A DNA stretch of 64,000 bases, from positions 2,728,001-2,792,000 of the forward strand of contig CAVXPU010000005.1 in the NCBI GenBank assembly GCA_963763855.1, in the 5' to 3' direction. The position numbers were made by a program, and so were the translations under genes. Origin of the DNA: JAIBCC01 sp963763855 (lineage in GTDB: Bacteria > Acidobacteriota > Blastocatellia > Pyrinomonadales > Pyrinomonadaceae). This document shows positions 50,615 through 59,085 of this stretch, piece by piece; within the stretch, counting starts at the first letter, position 1; each line of letters opens with the position of its first letter. The notes under the pieces are model-generated. The model was not told where the DNA came from. It saw nothing but the letters and a program-made list of their open reading frames with translations, and searched no databases.

Positions 50615-52701
50615 TTTACCGCCGAGCTTAAAACGTTTAATTCCACCACAAACTTAGCACCTTTTGCAAAATTTGAAACTGCCCTGATTTTACCGCCATG
50701 TTCGGCAATTATCCGCTGAACAATAGCTAAACCTAAGCCAGTACCGCGTCCTTTGGTTGAAAAATATGGCTGAAATAATCTTGGGAAAGCTGCTGCTGAG
50801 ATTCCGCTTCCATTATCCGCAACTTCAGAAACGATTAAATCGCGTGACGAATCGTAAAAAGTTTTTACTGATATTCGCTTGTCTGCCTGATTTTTATCAA
50901 ATGCCTCAATCGAATTTTCGATCAAATTTACAAAAACTCTTTTCAATTGTTCTTCATCGATCAACACATTAGGCAAATCATCATCCAAATCAGTCTCAAT
51001 CACAACGCCTCTATCTTCATATAAATTAACGGTTTGCCGAATAAGTTCGTTGAGATTTCCGCTTTCAAGCTTGATATTTGGAAGCCGTGCAAACTTTGAA
51101 AATTCGTCAACCATAGATTTCAGCGAAGAAACTTCACGCAAAATTGTCTCGGTTCCCTCCTTCACAATTGCTACGTTTTGCAAATCATTCCGGCTATTGT
51201 GGTCTGGGTTTTGAACAATTCTTTTCGCGATTCGCTCTGCGGAAAGTTGAATTGGAGTCAGAGGATTTTTGATCTCGTGAGCCATTCTTCTGGCAACTTC
51301 TTGCCAAGCCGAAGCCCTTTGAGCTTGGATAAGTTCCGTTAAATCTTCAATTACAATCACAATCCCATTTCCATCGGGCAATGCAGAAGCCGTTAAAGCA
51401 ACCGGCATACTCTGTCCAATTTCAGTGCTTTCATAACCATTTTCCCTCATCAAAACCGTTTGTTCGGTAGCTTGACCAATCCTTTTCGCACGGTTTATCA
51501 GCTTTTCCAAAATCAAACGATTTTCATTCCCTACCAATTCCGTTAAACCAAAATTCTTAAAATTTGCTTCATCAAGTTTCAACATTTGAACCGCAGCTTT
51601 ATTAATCGTCGTGATTTTATCGTTTGAATCGAAAGAAATTACACCTGTTGAAAGCGTTTCCAAAACTGTTTCGATGTATCGTCTTCGCTCTTTTCTTTCT
51701 GCATTATTAGCTTCCAAAGTTGACGACATTTGATTAAATGCATCGACCAACAAAGCCAATTCGTCTTCTGCCCAAACATCTACACGATGCGAAAAATTCC
51801 CTTTTGCGATTTCATGCGAACCTTCGGCAAGTGCTTTGATTGGTGCAGTAAAGCCGCGAGCAACGTAGAATGCCATCCACGAAGAGGCAAAAATCAGTAA
51901 AAATGTCAGCAGTCCAAGTATGGAAAAGCCGGTCTGGCGAAGTGTTCCCTGCTCATTTTTCAACCGGTCAAAATCTCGCAATGAATTGGCTGCCGTTTGA
52001 TCAAAACTATTTTCGGGACTCAAATCCGGTATTATTATTAGCCGACGCCCGTCCGAAAAATCTTTCGAAATCACGTCAGAACTTTCTAGCTTTCTTGCTA
52101 ATTCAGCCTTCATGATTTCATCTAAATCCCTTTCACTATTTGCCAGAATCCGATTTTCAGATGACAAAACCTCAATAAACATCAAATTGCCTGTTTCCGC
52201 CAGATTTGTCAGCATTTGATTGTTAAGCTCTTGCTTTTCCAATAGGTTAGCCAACATCTGAGCCATCTCATTATGTCTGGAAAGTTGTATTTTCTTTGCT
52301 TCGGTAACTACATTTTCGGGAATTTGCGAAATCCATCTTTCAACCGCTCTATTTAAGAAAAGAAAAGAGAACGCTGACATCGCAATGATCGGCAAAATAC
52401 TTAATCCGATAAAATAAACAAGGAGACGGGTTTTTATCTTTGCACCGATTTGTAAATCGCGGCGTTCACGGGAAAGTTTGAGCAAGCTCCGAAGCAAAAT
52501 GAAGGCGAAGATAATAAATGCGACGAAATTCAGCGAAGAGATTGCAAAAAGCAGAATCGTCTCGCTCGCCGTTTCTACGGAAACACTTTTCCACACATTT
52601 GAAGTTTGCAAAAGCGTGAGAATTGTCAGCAAAATCAACACTAATCCGCCGATTACCCAAGGCGGTGTGCGTCTTTTTTTTACCGTTGGCTGATTTTCCA
52701 T
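50611..52701 (-). CDS. NtrY-like membrane sensor histidine kinase
   Basis: The protein has 696 residues. The N-terminal half has about three to four membrane helices (near 15-35, 46-70, 92-113 and 270-290) with a periplasmic loop between, then HAMP ('GFTAPIKALAEGSHEIAKGN'), PAS ('VLETLSTGVISFDSNDKITT'), the His-phosphoacceptor in 'VARRMAHEIKNPLTPIQLSA' and the ATPase domain with the N-box ('NLIENSIEAF'), 'VADNGSGIS' and 'STKGRGTGLGLAIVQRIIAE'. It most likely phosphorylates the regulator encoded on the other side of the pilin gene. The stimulus is unknown. Confidence 0.92.
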   Translation of the reverse strand: MENQPTVKKRRTPPWVIGGLVLILLTILTLLQTSNVWKSVSVETASETILLFAISSLNFVAFIIFAFILLRSLLKLSRERRDLQIGAKIKTRLLVYFIGLSILPIIAMSAFSFLFLNRAVERWISQIPENVVTEAKKIQLSRHNEMAQMLANLLEKQELNNQMLTNLAETGNLMFIEVLSSENRILANSERDLDEIMKAELARKLESSDVISKDFSDGRRLIIIPDLSPENSFDQTAANSLRDFDRLKNEQGTLRQTGFSILGLLTFLLIFASSWMAFYVARGFTAPIKALAEGSHEIAKGNFSHRVDVWAEDELALLVDAFNQMSSTLEANNAERKERRRYIETVLETLSTGVISFDSNDKITTINKAAVQMLKLDEANFKNFGLTELVGNENRLILEKLINRAKRIGQATEQTVLMRENGYESTEIGQSMPVALTASALPDGNGIVIVIEDLTELIQAQRASAWQEVARRMAHEIKNPLTPIQLSAERIAKRIVQNPDHNSRNDLQNVAIVKEGTETILREVSSLKSMVDEFSKFARLPNIKLESGNLNELIRQTVNLYEDRGVVIETDLDDDLPNVLIDEEQLKRVFVNLIENSIEAFDKNQADKRISVKTFYDSSRDLIVSEVADNGSGISAAAFPRLFQPYFSTKGRGTGLGLAIVQRIIAEHGGKIRAVSNFAKGAKFVVELNVLSSAVN

Positions 52702-52770
52702 CTTTGAAATTTTAACACAAAATTTCAGGTTGTCAGTTTTTGTCTTAAAAGCTAAACTTTTACAACATTT

Positions 52771-53712
52771 ATGAATAATAATCCTGCTTTTTTTAATTCG
52801 GTTGGACGACTGCGGAGCGGTTGGCGTTTTGCGATTTTTGCGTTTACCTTTTTATCCGCTTCAATATTTGTCGGTTTCATAACCTTAGTCGCAACTCAAA
52901 TTGTCACAAATGATCAAAAAGCAACGTTTCTAAATACTCCGTGGGGATTTTTCATCACTTCCGCTATTTCAACTTTTCTTGCCACTCTGCTCGGCTGGCT
53001 TTGCGGTAAACTATTGGAAGGATTGCCATTTAAGGCTCTCGGCTGGGTATTTGATAAAACTTGGATGAAAGATTATCTGCTCGGAATGATTTTGGGAATT
53101 GCGACCATAACTCTTGCCACAATTCTTGCAATGCCTGCCGGCGGAATCAGCTTTTCTTTTAACCAAATATCCGGCTTAAATTCAATTTTGCTGACAATAG
53201 CAACATCTTTTGCAGTTTTTTTTATTGCTGCCGCTTTTGAAGAAGTTTTATTTCGCGGATATATTTTGCAGACTTTAGCACGAGCAAATTTAGCCTGGCT
53301 GGGGATTTTGCTCACTTCTTTGCCATTTGCGTTTGTCCATCTGAATAATCCGAATGCAAGTTTGATTTCATCTGTAAACACAGGATTAGCAGGAGTTTGG
53401 CTCGGTTTGGCATATCTCAAAACAAGAAGTTTGTGGCTTGCTTTTGGTCTGCATTTGGCTTGGAATTGGTTTCAAGGGGCTTTTTTTGGACTACCTGTTA
53501 GCGGACTTTCGCAGATGACGCCAAATCCGCTTTTGCAAAGTTTCGATCATGGACCGATTTGGCTGACAGGCGGAGAATATGGCGTAGAAGGCGGAATTGT
53601 CTGCACGATTGCACTCATCGCTTCAACTGCAATAATTTGGTATTCGCCCGTTTTCAAACCAACTGAAGAAATGTTGGCTTTAACGAATCAGGAAAACCCA
53701 AAAGAAGCTTAA
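52771..53712 (+). CDS. CPBP-family intramembrane metalloprotease (CAAX/Abi)
   Basis: The protein has 313 residues with about eight membrane segments. CPBP motif 1 is 'AAFEEVLFRGYILQTL' (Glu-Glu-x3-Arg), motif 2 is 'LPFAFVHLNNPNA' (F-x3-H) and motif 3 is 'FGLHLAWNWFQGA' (H-x3-N). Members cleave prenylated or other membrane proteins, or process peptides; the substrate is unknown. It converges on the beta-helix gene by a 1-bp gap. Confidence 0.91.
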   Translation: MNNNPAFFNSVGRLRSGWRFAIFAFTFLSASIFVGFITLVATQIVTNDQKATFLNTPWGFFITSAISTFLATLLGWLCGKLLEGLPFKALGWVFDKTWMKDYLLGMILGIATITLATILAMPAGGISFSFNQISGLNSILLTIATSFAVFFIAAAFEEVLFRGYILQTLARANLAWLGILLTSLPFAFVHLNNPNASLISSVNTGLAGVWLGLAYLKTRSLWLAFGLHLAWNWFQGAFFGLPVSGLSQMTPNPLLQSFDHGPIWLTGGEYGVEGGIVCTIALIASTAIIWYSPVFKPTEEMLALTNQENPKEA

Positions 53713-53713
53713 T

Positions 53714-55315
53714 TTAGAATTTTGTGCCGCCAACCGTGCTTGGGTCGAGTGATGCACCGATTTGTTTTCCGCCAAAACCTTTCGTTAAATAAGAATTTCC
53801 CGCCGAAAGTCTGTAATCGTTCTTCCCTGCATTAGCAAAACCGATTTGATTAACCGACGTCGGAAAAAAATTGTTCGTGCCGTAATCAGCAGACGTTCCG
53901 CCGATGATAATATTGTTGGTCAGAACCGGATTAGGAAAATATTTCATAATCGCCGGTTTGCCGACTCCGGCTCCATCGCCGAAAAATCCATATTCATTCT
54001 GAAAAACGATATTATTACGAAAGATAAAATTTTTAGTTGGTTTACCCCACGCCAAAGTGATGTTACCTGAATGAATAACCGTATTATTTTCGACAGTTAA
54101 TCCATCCCACGCGGAAACTTTCAAAAAAACTCCGGTGCCGTCCCAATTTTTGCCGATGTCTTCAAAAATGTTGTTGCGAATAATCAATCGTCTGCCGCCT
54201 AAACCTTCAGGACCGTAAACATTAACGGCACTTCCTGAACCTCGAACAATATTATTAGTAAATTCAATATCCTCAATTGTGGCTTTTTTGCCGCTGTCGC
54301 CTTCACGAGTGGTAAACAAAACGCTCATTCCTTCTTGAGCATCAAGCCAATTGTTGGTCATCAGATTATTCTCGACCTTTATCCGGCGACCATTTTTTAT
54401 CTCGAAAAAATTTTTGACAACCCAGCCGCCGCCTTTCCACTCCAACTTTTTGTTCATCCAATTATTTTTAACCAGACAATCGCCGGGTGTAAGACCCAAA
54501 TTAGATCCCGCTCCGCCGATCATAATGCTTTCGGATGCTGCTTCTAAATAGTTATTAGTGATTTCACAGGGACCGTCACCAGCCCAAATTGCAATCGCCT
54601 GACTTTCTTCGCCTTGTCGTTTGAATTCGGCAAAATAACTGTTTTTAATGATGATATTTTTTCCATTTGCGGCAATTCCCCGACGTTGTCCAACCGTTGG
54701 GCTACCGTGTAAATAAACGCGGTCGAATTCGAAATGATGGGGAAGCTCCGTTAGTGTTTTTTCCTCGGTCGAACCAATTTGTATTATGTTGTAAAGTCCG
54801 TCAACCGTATTTTGAAACTCAATTCCGATAAAACGCCAATGATGCGAACCATTAACCGTCGTAATTGCGGGTTCGCCTTTCGTTACAGGCACGATTTTCG
54901 GCAAAACTGCACCGTATTTTTTCGGATCAAGCCGGACATTTGGCGGAGGAAGTTGGGCATCGGTGGCAGAGGTGCGAATGGTGATAAATTCAGTCCCGTT
55001 TTTGTTCGGTAATTTGAAATTTCCCTTAAACGATACTCCCGCCTCGAGTAAAATAGTGTCGCCGGAAACGGCTTTATTAAGTGCTTCCTGAAAATTTCCA
55101 CCTTTTTTTACTAGGATAGTTTTCCCGGAAACTTCTAAAGGAACTTCGCTGAAAGTCTCGCTAAAAAGCGCAGCTTCGCTGAGATTAAATTTTTTCCATG
55201 CAAAAACTGAAAATCCAATAACCAGAACCAAAATAACGAACAAGACACCCAAAAGCTTATTGCGTTTGCTTTTTTCACGCTGAACCTGCCAATTTGGTTT
55301 GGCTAAAGCTCTCAT
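53714..55315 (-). CDS. Right-handed parallel beta-helix protein (pectate-lyase-like fold)
   Basis: The protein has 533 residues. One N-terminal transmembrane segment ('LLGVLFVILVLVIGFSVFAW', about 22-41) anchors it in the inner membrane. The remainder repeats short strands typical of PbH1 units ('NIIIKNSYF', 'CEITNNYLEAASESIMIGG', 'RIKVENNLMTNNWL', 'IEDIEFTNNIVRGSGSAVNV', 'GLTVENNTVIHSGNITL'). Such proteins bind or cleave polysaccharides, and epimerise alginate in AlgG. Catalytic residues cannot be assigned. The ATG at 55315 is preferred to one at 55345 because it follows the methyltransferase stop. It is the last gene of the minus-strand exopolysaccharide block. Confidence 0.82.
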   Translation of the reverse strand: MRALAKPNWQVQREKSKRNKLLGVLFVILVLVIGFSVFAWKKFNLSEAALFSETFSEVPLEVSGKTILVKKGGNFQEALNKAVSGDTILLEAGVSFKGNFKLPNKNGTEFITIRTSATDAQLPPPNVRLDPKKYGAVLPKIVPVTKGEPAITTVNGSHHWRFIGIEFQNTVDGLYNIIQIGSTEEKTLTELPHHFEFDRVYLHGSPTVGQRRGIAANGKNIIIKNSYFAEFKRQGEESQAIAIWAGDGPCEITNNYLEAASESIMIGGAGSNLGLTPGDCLVKNNWMNKKLEWKGGGWVVKNFFEIKNGRRIKVENNLMTNNWLDAQEGMSVLFTTREGDSGKKATIEDIEFTNNIVRGSGSAVNVYGPEGLGGRRLIIRNNIFEDIGKNWDGTGVFLKVSAWDGLTVENNTVIHSGNITLAWGKPTKNFIFRNNIVFQNEYGFFGDGAGVGKPAIMKYFPNPVLTNNIIIGGTSADYGTNNFFPTSVNQIGFANAGKNDYRLSAGNSYLTKGFGGKQIGASLDPSTVGGTKF

Positions 55316-55319
55316 TTCA

Positions 55320-56186
55320 TTACCCTTTACGGAAGACAAATTCATTACAACCCAATCCTACACCGGTACTCTTTACTTTACTTAAAATATACCCTTTTGC
55401 CTTGTAAAATTCAAAAATTTCGTCAACTCCCGCGTATTCATATGGATAACCGCCAACCCAATCAACGATGTCATACCAGCGATTCATGCCTCGTCCATTT
55501 TTATACTGAGTCCATGAACGAAGATATTCCATAGGCTTCAAACGCAAGGTTGCTGATGCCAAAGCTCGAATTTCATCGGGTGCAATCGCCAAAGCTGCGA
55601 AAGGTTTTTGCAAGATATTTGGCAATTGATTATACGTTTTTTTGATTGTATGCCAGCGTCTTGCTTGACTGCCTGTATCGCCGTAAATCGCAACAAAAAG
55701 CTGTCCACCATCTGCAACCGGTAATTCTGCATTATCAAGTGCTTCCCACATTTTCCCCGTGTGATGAAGCACGCCCCAGGAATAGACGATGTCGAATTTA
55801 CCTAATGACTTCACATATTCACGGTCGAGAGCCGAGCCTTGTTCGACCTTCCAATTTGCATCGTTTTCAAAATAACGTCGTCGCAATTCCGTTGTGCAGG
55901 CAAATGAATTTGTGTCGAAATCAAATGAATGAACTTTTGCTCCAAGCCGTCTTGCAGCCAATGAAAAAAGTCCGCTGCCTGAGCCGATGTCGAGAAAAGT
56001 TTTGCCTTCTAAATTCTCAACTTCGAGCATTTCCCTCAGCGAATTTTCCGCAGTCGCTATTCGTTCATCGTCCAAAACGCTTAAAAAAGCCGACCAGTTT
56101 TTGCCAAATTCAAAGCGTTCACCGCTGGCGACTTCGTCTGTATGTTGTTGTGCTATTTCCTGCATTTCTATTGTTGTGGCGTTCAT
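55320..56186 (-). CDS. SAM-dependent methyltransferase (class I)
   Basis: The protein has 288 residues. Motif I is 'FLDIGSGSGLFSLAARRLGA' (about residues 63-82), with 'VHSFDFDTNS' (motif II acidic) and 'FDIVYSWGVLHHTG' (motif IV). The C-terminal half 'MNRWYDIVDWVGGYPYEYAG' is an accessory domain that I do not recognise. It could act on a sugar of the nearby polysaccharide. It is 33 bp downstream of the DUF218 gene, so is probably cotranscribed. Confidence 0.88.
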   Translation of the reverse strand: MNATTIEMQEIAQQHTDEVASGERFEFGKNWSAFLSVLDDERIATAENSLREMLEVENLEGKTFLDIGSGSGLFSLAARRLGAKVHSFDFDTNSFACTTELRRRYFENDANWKVEQGSALDREYVKSLGKFDIVYSWGVLHHTGKMWEALDNAELPVADGGQLFVAIYGDTGSQARRWHTIKKTYNQLPNILQKPFAALAIAPDEIRALASATLRLKPMEYLRSWTQYKNGRGMNRWYDIVDWVGGYPYEYAGVDEIFEFYKAKGYILSKVKSTGVGLGCNEFVFRKG

Positions 56187-56219
56187 AATGATTATGTGAG
56201 ATAAAATATTTTTCTCAAA

Positions 56220-56843
56220 TCAAATAAACAACCAATAATAAATAAATTTCACATATTCGCCTGCTACCGCCTTCCAACCTATCACCGAAAGCCACCAAAT
56301 AAAGGGTTTCGGAGTTTGGACGCCGGTTTCAGCCGATTCAATTCCAATTTCAATATTGCTTCCCGCAAATGTTTTTTCGAAAGTCCAAAGCGAACGGCGT
56401 GTGTGATAAGCCGATGTAACAAGCATAACCGACTTGTAATTTCGCTCGGCAATTATCTTCTTCGCAAGATTTGCCTCTGATATTGTACCGCTTACTTCTT
56501 CATCCAAAATCTCGATTTTCTCAGCGGAAACTCCTTGTCCAACCAAGCTTTTTCTTGCTAATTCTGCGAATGAAGGATTGCGTTGCTCAATTTTATCCCA
56601 GCCGCCAAATCCGCCATCATTTGTCAAAAGGATTTTGTTTGAAGTACCGTTTTTACATATATCAGCAGCTTTTTGCGTTCGCTCAAGATACGTTGACGAG
56701 CCCCCCAAAACAAAAATCACGTCTGCCTTCTCTAATCTTTTCTCAACGATTAAGTTTTCCGCCAAAAAAGGTGCGATGAATATCCATATGCCAAAAGCTA
56801 CAAATAAAAGTATCAATATTTTCGGCAGATATTTTCGCTTCAT
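56220..56843 (-). CDS. YdcF/ElyC-family (DUF218) protein
   Basis: The protein has 207 residues with one N-terminal membrane segment ('ILILLFVAFGIWIFIAPFLA'). The DUF218 domain shows 'ADVIFVLGGSSTYLERTQKA', 'ILLTNDGGFGGWDK' and 'VMLVTSAYHTRRSLWTFEKT'. ElyC-type members affect undecaprenyl-lipid-dependent envelope synthesis; this role is by family only. It lies in the glycan operon after the glycosyltransferase with a 9-bp gap. Confidence 0.88.
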   Translation of the reverse strand: MKRKYLPKILILLFVAFGIWIFIAPFLAENLIVEKRLEKADVIFVLGGSSTYLERTQKAADICKNGTSNKILLTNDGGFGGWDKIEQRNPSFAELARKSLVGQGVSAEKIEILDEEVSGTISEANLAKKIIAERNYKSVMLVTSAYHTRRSLWTFEKTFAGSNIEIGIESAETGVQTPKPFIWWLSVIGWKAVAGEYVKFIYYWLFI

Positions 56844-56852
56844 TTCAAAATT

Positions 56853-58058
56853 CTAAATTTGGCTGCTTATCTGTGCAACTAATTCTCTCAATTCATCAAC
56901 TTTTGCATCCCAACTTTCATGCCTGATTGCATCGCTAATTGCCTCCCGCGGCTTCGGATTCTCTAATGCATATTCGATTTTCGCAATAAAATCCGCATGA
57001 TTCACACCAACTAAACAATCCTTCAAAATTCTCACTTCCGGAATATCGGTTGAAACAACTGATAAGCCAGCCGCTAAATATTCGCGTACTTTTAATGGAT
57101 TTGCCGCAAAGGTTAATTCATTGATAGCAAAGGGATTAAGCGAAACATCAAAACCTTTGCAATAGCTCGGAAGTTCTGCATATGGCTTGCGACCAAGAAA
57201 ATGAACATTCGAAATATTGTCCAAAATCTTCACTTTCTTCTCCCCGTCAACCGTGATTTTGCCTATCAACACAACCGAACCGTTTTTGAAATGTTCGGCA
57301 ATTTTTTTCAATAGTTCAAAATCAACCCAATCAGCTAAAAGCCCGTGAAAGCCAATAATCGGGCGAGGCAAATCTGCGATTTCAGCAGGAATTTTAGTTG
57401 ATTCATCCAAAGCGGTGCGAAAGTGTTTCCAGTCTGTGCCGTGGCGAATTAGAAAAGTATTGGGGTTAAAATGTCGTTTCGAATCAAGCAAAGGTTCTGC
57501 CGAAACAACCACCAAATTTGCCTTGCGAAACAAATCTTCCTCAATCTCTTTTAATCCATCGGCGACTCCTGTAAACGCAGTATACTCGTCAACGCAATAA
57601 TAAATCAGTTCTTTTTCGCCCAATTTACCTGCCAATAATCCTGCTGCGGGATTAAAAACCATATTCAAAGGATTTTTGAAATTCAGCTTTTTCATCGAGC
57701 GTTTGACTTGCGAAACCAGCAATTTTTGATTAAAAGTTCGGACAGATTCGCTGCCATAAGTCGGAATTGCCAATGGATTCATCACAAAAATATTTGGCTC
57801 AACTTCTTTGAGCGGTTCGGTAAAGTTCTTTAATTTCTTATAGATGCGGGAAATGTCTTTGGTTGAAGTAGTCGGCATTCTATTCGCAATTGCATTTATC
57901 CACAAGATTCGATTGTCACGCGAAAGCACCCGCATCAAGTGAGTTTTTGACAAAGGATCTCCTGTCCAATCGTGTGAAAAACACAAAATATCCCTTCCTT
58001 TTAAAATTTCGTTTGTCGTTTCTGATGCTTTTTTCATTGAGTCTATACCAATTAACAT
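56853..58058 (-). CDS. Glycosyltransferase, GT4-like
   Basis: The protein has 401 residues with the two-domain GT-B look: an N-terminal acceptor domain ('ILCFSHDWTGDPLSKTHLMR') and a C-terminal donor domain with 'LIRHGTDWKHF', 'IIGFHGLLADWVDFELLKKI', 'VHFLGRKPYAELPSYCKGFD' and 'PLKVREYLAAGLSVVSTDIP' (Glu of the donor site). It probably adds a sugar to the cluster's polysaccharide. AAGGAT precedes the ATG, which lies right after the FemAB stop. Donor is unknown. Confidence 0.88.
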   Translation of the reverse strand: MLIGIDSMKKASETTNEILKGRDILCFSHDWTGDPLSKTHLMRVLSRDNRILWINAIANRMPTTSTKDISRIYKKLKNFTEPLKEVEPNIFVMNPLAIPTYGSESVRTFNQKLLVSQVKRSMKKLNFKNPLNMVFNPAAGLLAGKLGEKELIYYCVDEYTAFTGVADGLKEIEEDLFRKANLVVVSAEPLLDSKRHFNPNTFLIRHGTDWKHFRTALDESTKIPAEIADLPRPIIGFHGLLADWVDFELLKKIAEHFKNGSVVLIGKITVDGEKKVKILDNISNVHFLGRKPYAELPSYCKGFDVSLNPFAINELTFAANPLKVREYLAAGLSVVSTDIPEVRILKDCLVGVNHADFIAKIEYALENPKPREAISDAIRHESWDAKVDELRELVAQISSQI

Positions 58059-58059
58059 T

Positions 58060-59085
58060 TTAATCCTTTCCGGCTATTTTTTTGAGTTTATTTTTAACGC
58101 CTTGCGGCAAACTGCGATATGTTTTTATTCCGAATCTGCCTAGTTTTTCTTTAAAGTCATGAATATGTAAAAATGTGCTGTCCAAATGATAATAATGCGA
58201 ACGGACAACATTTCCGCCGAAACGCCGCAAAAACAAATGCGAACCACCCATACTGTAATGCTTAAAGCCTTGCTGGCATGCCCATTCTATCGAACGCCAG
58301 CCGATTAAATCATTCGGACGCATTTTTTGAAATTCGATTAACGAATTATTTGCCGCATATTCGATAACGCCGCCTTTGCAAAAACGATAATAGCTACCAG
58401 CGATAACTTTGCCCTCAAACTTCGCAATTATTATTTTTCGATGCTCTTTTTGTGCGACAGCCAATCGTAATTCCGCTTCCGAATCGGGTGCATTTCCCTT
58501 TCTTTCATTCCAATCGACGTGGATTCTATATAGCTCTTGAAACTCTTCTTCCGTCTCTAAATCTTTTATCTCCAATAAGTTTTGCTTCATTGCTTTCCGC
58601 AATTCATTACGCCGGGTTTGTGAAAATCCTTTGAAAATTTCGTCGGCTCCGATTGAAAGATCGAGTACAATAATCGCATCGTCTTCGCTTGTAATTTCCT
58701 CTTGAAAACCAAGTTTTGCAAATTCGTGAATCGGTTCCCAAGTGTAAAATTTTATCAATTCTAAATCTGAACCGCCTTTTTCTTTCAAACCCTGCAAAAG
58801 TGCAAGACTTGTTTCGGACAAATCAACACCCCGGCGAAAAGCCGTTTGCGGACGCACAGCCATTCCCGAAATAATTGATTTTCCGCTATCAACGGCGGTA
58901 ATAACTCCGTTTATTTGCTCACCTTGATACGCCAAAACCGCGAAACGCTCGCCACCGCGAATGTATGGATCAACAAAGAAATTTGGCGTAACGTAATGAG
59001 TTGCAAACGAAGCATTTTGCAAAAATTCATTCCATTGAATCTCAGTTTTCGGGTCAGGATATTGTGTTAAGACTTTCCAATTCAT
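58060..59085 (-). CDS. FemAB-like GNAT-fold N-acyltransferase
   Basis: The protein has 341 residues of the FemAB/BioF2-like (PEP-CTERM-type) acyltransferase family: 'AVRPQTAFRRGVDLSETSLA', 'YRIHVDWNERKGNAPDSEAE' and 'SYYRFCKGGVIEYAANNSLI', followed by 'KMRPNDLIGWRSIEWACQQG' and 'YSMGGSHLFLRRFGGN'. Such proteins occur in exopolysaccharide loci; the acceptor is unknown. Its start overlaps the stop of asnB by 4 nt (ATGA). Confidence 0.85.
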   Translation of the reverse strand: MNWKVLTQYPDPKTEIQWNEFLQNASFATHYVTPNFFVDPYIRGGERFAVLAYQGEQINGVITAVDSGKSIISGMAVRPQTAFRRGVDLSETSLALLQGLKEKGGSDLELIKFYTWEPIHEFAKLGFQEEITSEDDAIIVLDLSIGADEIFKGFSQTRRNELRKAMKQNLLEIKDLETEEEFQELYRIHVDWNERKGNAPDSEAELRLAVAQKEHRKIIIAKFEGKVIAGSYYRFCKGGVIEYAANNSLIEFQKMRPNDLIGWRSIEWACQQGFKHYSMGGSHLFLRRFGGNVVRSHYYHLDSTFLHIHDFKEKLGRFGIKTYRSLPQGVKNKLKKIAGKD

